Assembly: GCA_021159105.1 (NCBI GenBank)
Contig: JAGGSM010000265.1
Span: forward strand, 1-6,739
Length of the DNA: 6,739 nucleotides
Reading direction: 5' to 3'
Source: Candidatus Bipolaricaulota bacterium
Lineage (GTDB): Bacteria; Bipolaricaulota; Bipolaricaulia; UBA7950; UBA9294
The translations under genes and the position numbers were made by a program. Every line of letters begins with the position of its first letter. Position 1 is the first letter of the stretch. The notes beneath the pieces are model-generated. The model saw only the letters and a program-made list of their open reading frames with translations, searched no databases and was not told the origin of the DNA. This document shows, one piece after another, positions 6,125 through 6,739 of this stretch.

Positions 6125-6681
6125 TAGATAACCTGTAGTTGCTTATCCTTCTCAGCGATGAGGTCGTCGACCTTCTTCGAGTAGTCACGCACCGCCTCGT
6201 CGGTCTTGTCGCGATAGCGATGGTAATCATCCTCCGAGATGTCACCGTCTTCCTTCATCCTCTCAAGCTTGTCGTTGGCGTCGCGACGGACATTGCGCAG
6301 TGCTACCTTGGCCTCTTCTCCCTTGGACTTGATGATCTTCGTCAGCTCACCGCGCCTCTCCTCCGAGAGCTTGGGCACCTTGATACGGATCACCTTGCCA
6401 TCGCTAGTCGGATTGAGCCCGAGATCGGCGGCGAGGATCGCCTTCTCCACCGCCCCCATCTGCGTCTTATCGTAGGGCTGCACGACGAGGAGGTTCGCGT
6501 CAGGAGCGGCGATCGTCGCCATCTGCTTGAGTGGCGTAGCGGCTCCATAGTAGTCGACCGTGACATCCTCAATCATCGCCGGATTAGCGCGCCCGGTTTG
6601 CACCTTGGAGAGGGCGGACTTCAGCACCTCAAGCGTCTGCTCCATCCTAGTGTTCATCTCTTTTGTAACTTTGTCTGGCAT
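6124..6681 (-). CDS. frr: Ribosome recycling factor
   Basis: Soluble factor that, with EF-G, splits the post-termination ribosome for reuse. It has 185 residues, the standard length. Conserved stretches read directly: LSKVQTGRANPAMIEDVTVDYYG (residues 24-46, three-helix domain then the entry to the beta domain), AVEKAILAADLGLNPTSDGKVI (about 77-98), LSEERRGELTKI (105-116) and the signature VALRNVRRDANDKL (125-138), followed by EDGDISEDDYHR. The start ATG at 6681 has GAGGTG eight bases upstream. It overlaps the AtpI-like gene by one base and is the first gene visible in the operon. Location here is unusual, since frr normally follows pyrH in the rpsB-tsf-pyrH-frr cluster. What lies further upstream is outside the window. 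Confidence 0.98.
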   Translation of the reverse strand: MPDKVTKEMNTRMEQTLEVLKSALSKVQTGRANPAMIEDVTVDYYGAATPLKQMATIAAPDANLLVVQPYDKTQMGAVEKAILAADLGLNPTSDGKVIRIKVPKLSEERRGELTKIIKSKGEEAKVALRNVRRDANDKLERMKEDGDISEDDYHRYRDKTDEAVRDYSKKVDDLIAEKDKQLQVI

Positions 6682-6705
6682 TTGAAAGACACCTCACGTA
6701 GGCTG

Positions 6706-6734
6706 ATTCTAAGAGTAGGCACTGGCAAATGCAA
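6706..6734 (-). promoter_or_regulatory. Possible sigma70-type promoter upstream of frr
   Basis: On the minus strand TTGCAT (6734-6729) is followed, after 17 bases, by TAGAAT (6711-6706). TAGAAT matches the -10 consensus at five of six positions; TTGCAT matches the -35 consensus at only three. The spacing is ideal and the element sits about 25 bases before the frr start, leaving a very short leader. If real, it would drive frr and the entire atp operon. A chance match is quite possible, and a promoter further upstream is outside the window. Confidence 0.35.
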
Positions 6735-6739
6735 CGGCC

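Overview
This window is one compact bacterial F-type ATP synthase operon, read entirely on the minus strand. In transcription order (right to left) it is frr, atpI-like, atpB (a), atpE (c), atpF (b), atpH (delta), atpA (alpha), atpG (gamma) and atpD (beta). atpD runs off the left edge without a stop codon. The epsilon gene (atpC), normally next, is therefore not visible. I see no RNA genes, mobile elements, repeats or CRISPR. No stretch over 60 bases lacks a gene.

Layout: 6682-6739 is a short leader with a possible promoter and a Shine-Dalgarno site. 6124-6681 is the ribosome recycling factor. Its stop codon shares one base with the start of a four-helix AtpI-like membrane protein (5711-6124). 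The Fo genes follow: atpB 5028-5726, atpE 4740-5015 and atpF 4206-4730. The F1/stalk genes are atpH 3676-4209, atpA 2154-3662, atpG 1302-2153 and atpD 1-1248. Junctions are overlaps or gaps of 0-13 bases, except for 53 bases between atpG and atpD. This implies one transcript with translational coupling.

The subunits would assemble into a complete membrane rotary enzyme. Subunits a and c form the ion-translocating motor, b and delta the outer stalk, gamma the rotor shaft, and alpha3beta3 the catalytic head. AtpI probably helps assemble the c-ring. The nucleotide-binding and ion-pathway residues I checked are intact, apart from a few substitutions noted below.

The most interesting point is the c subunit. 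It has the Glu-Ser-Thr...Tyr signature of Na+-binding rotor rings. It also has a second Glu (residue 41) where the classic Na+ enzyme of Ilyobacter has Gln32. This matches the 'two-carboxylate' ion site described for the Na+-driven Fusobacterium nucleatum enzyme. The second unusual point is frr at the head of the atp operon instead of in its usual rpsB-tsf-pyrH-frr neighbourhood.

The organism is a bacterium with moderately high GC in the F1 genes and an AT-richer atpB. A Na+-type rotor would fit an anaerobe or fermenter. I cannot assign a phylum from this sequence alone. No wholly new system is evident.
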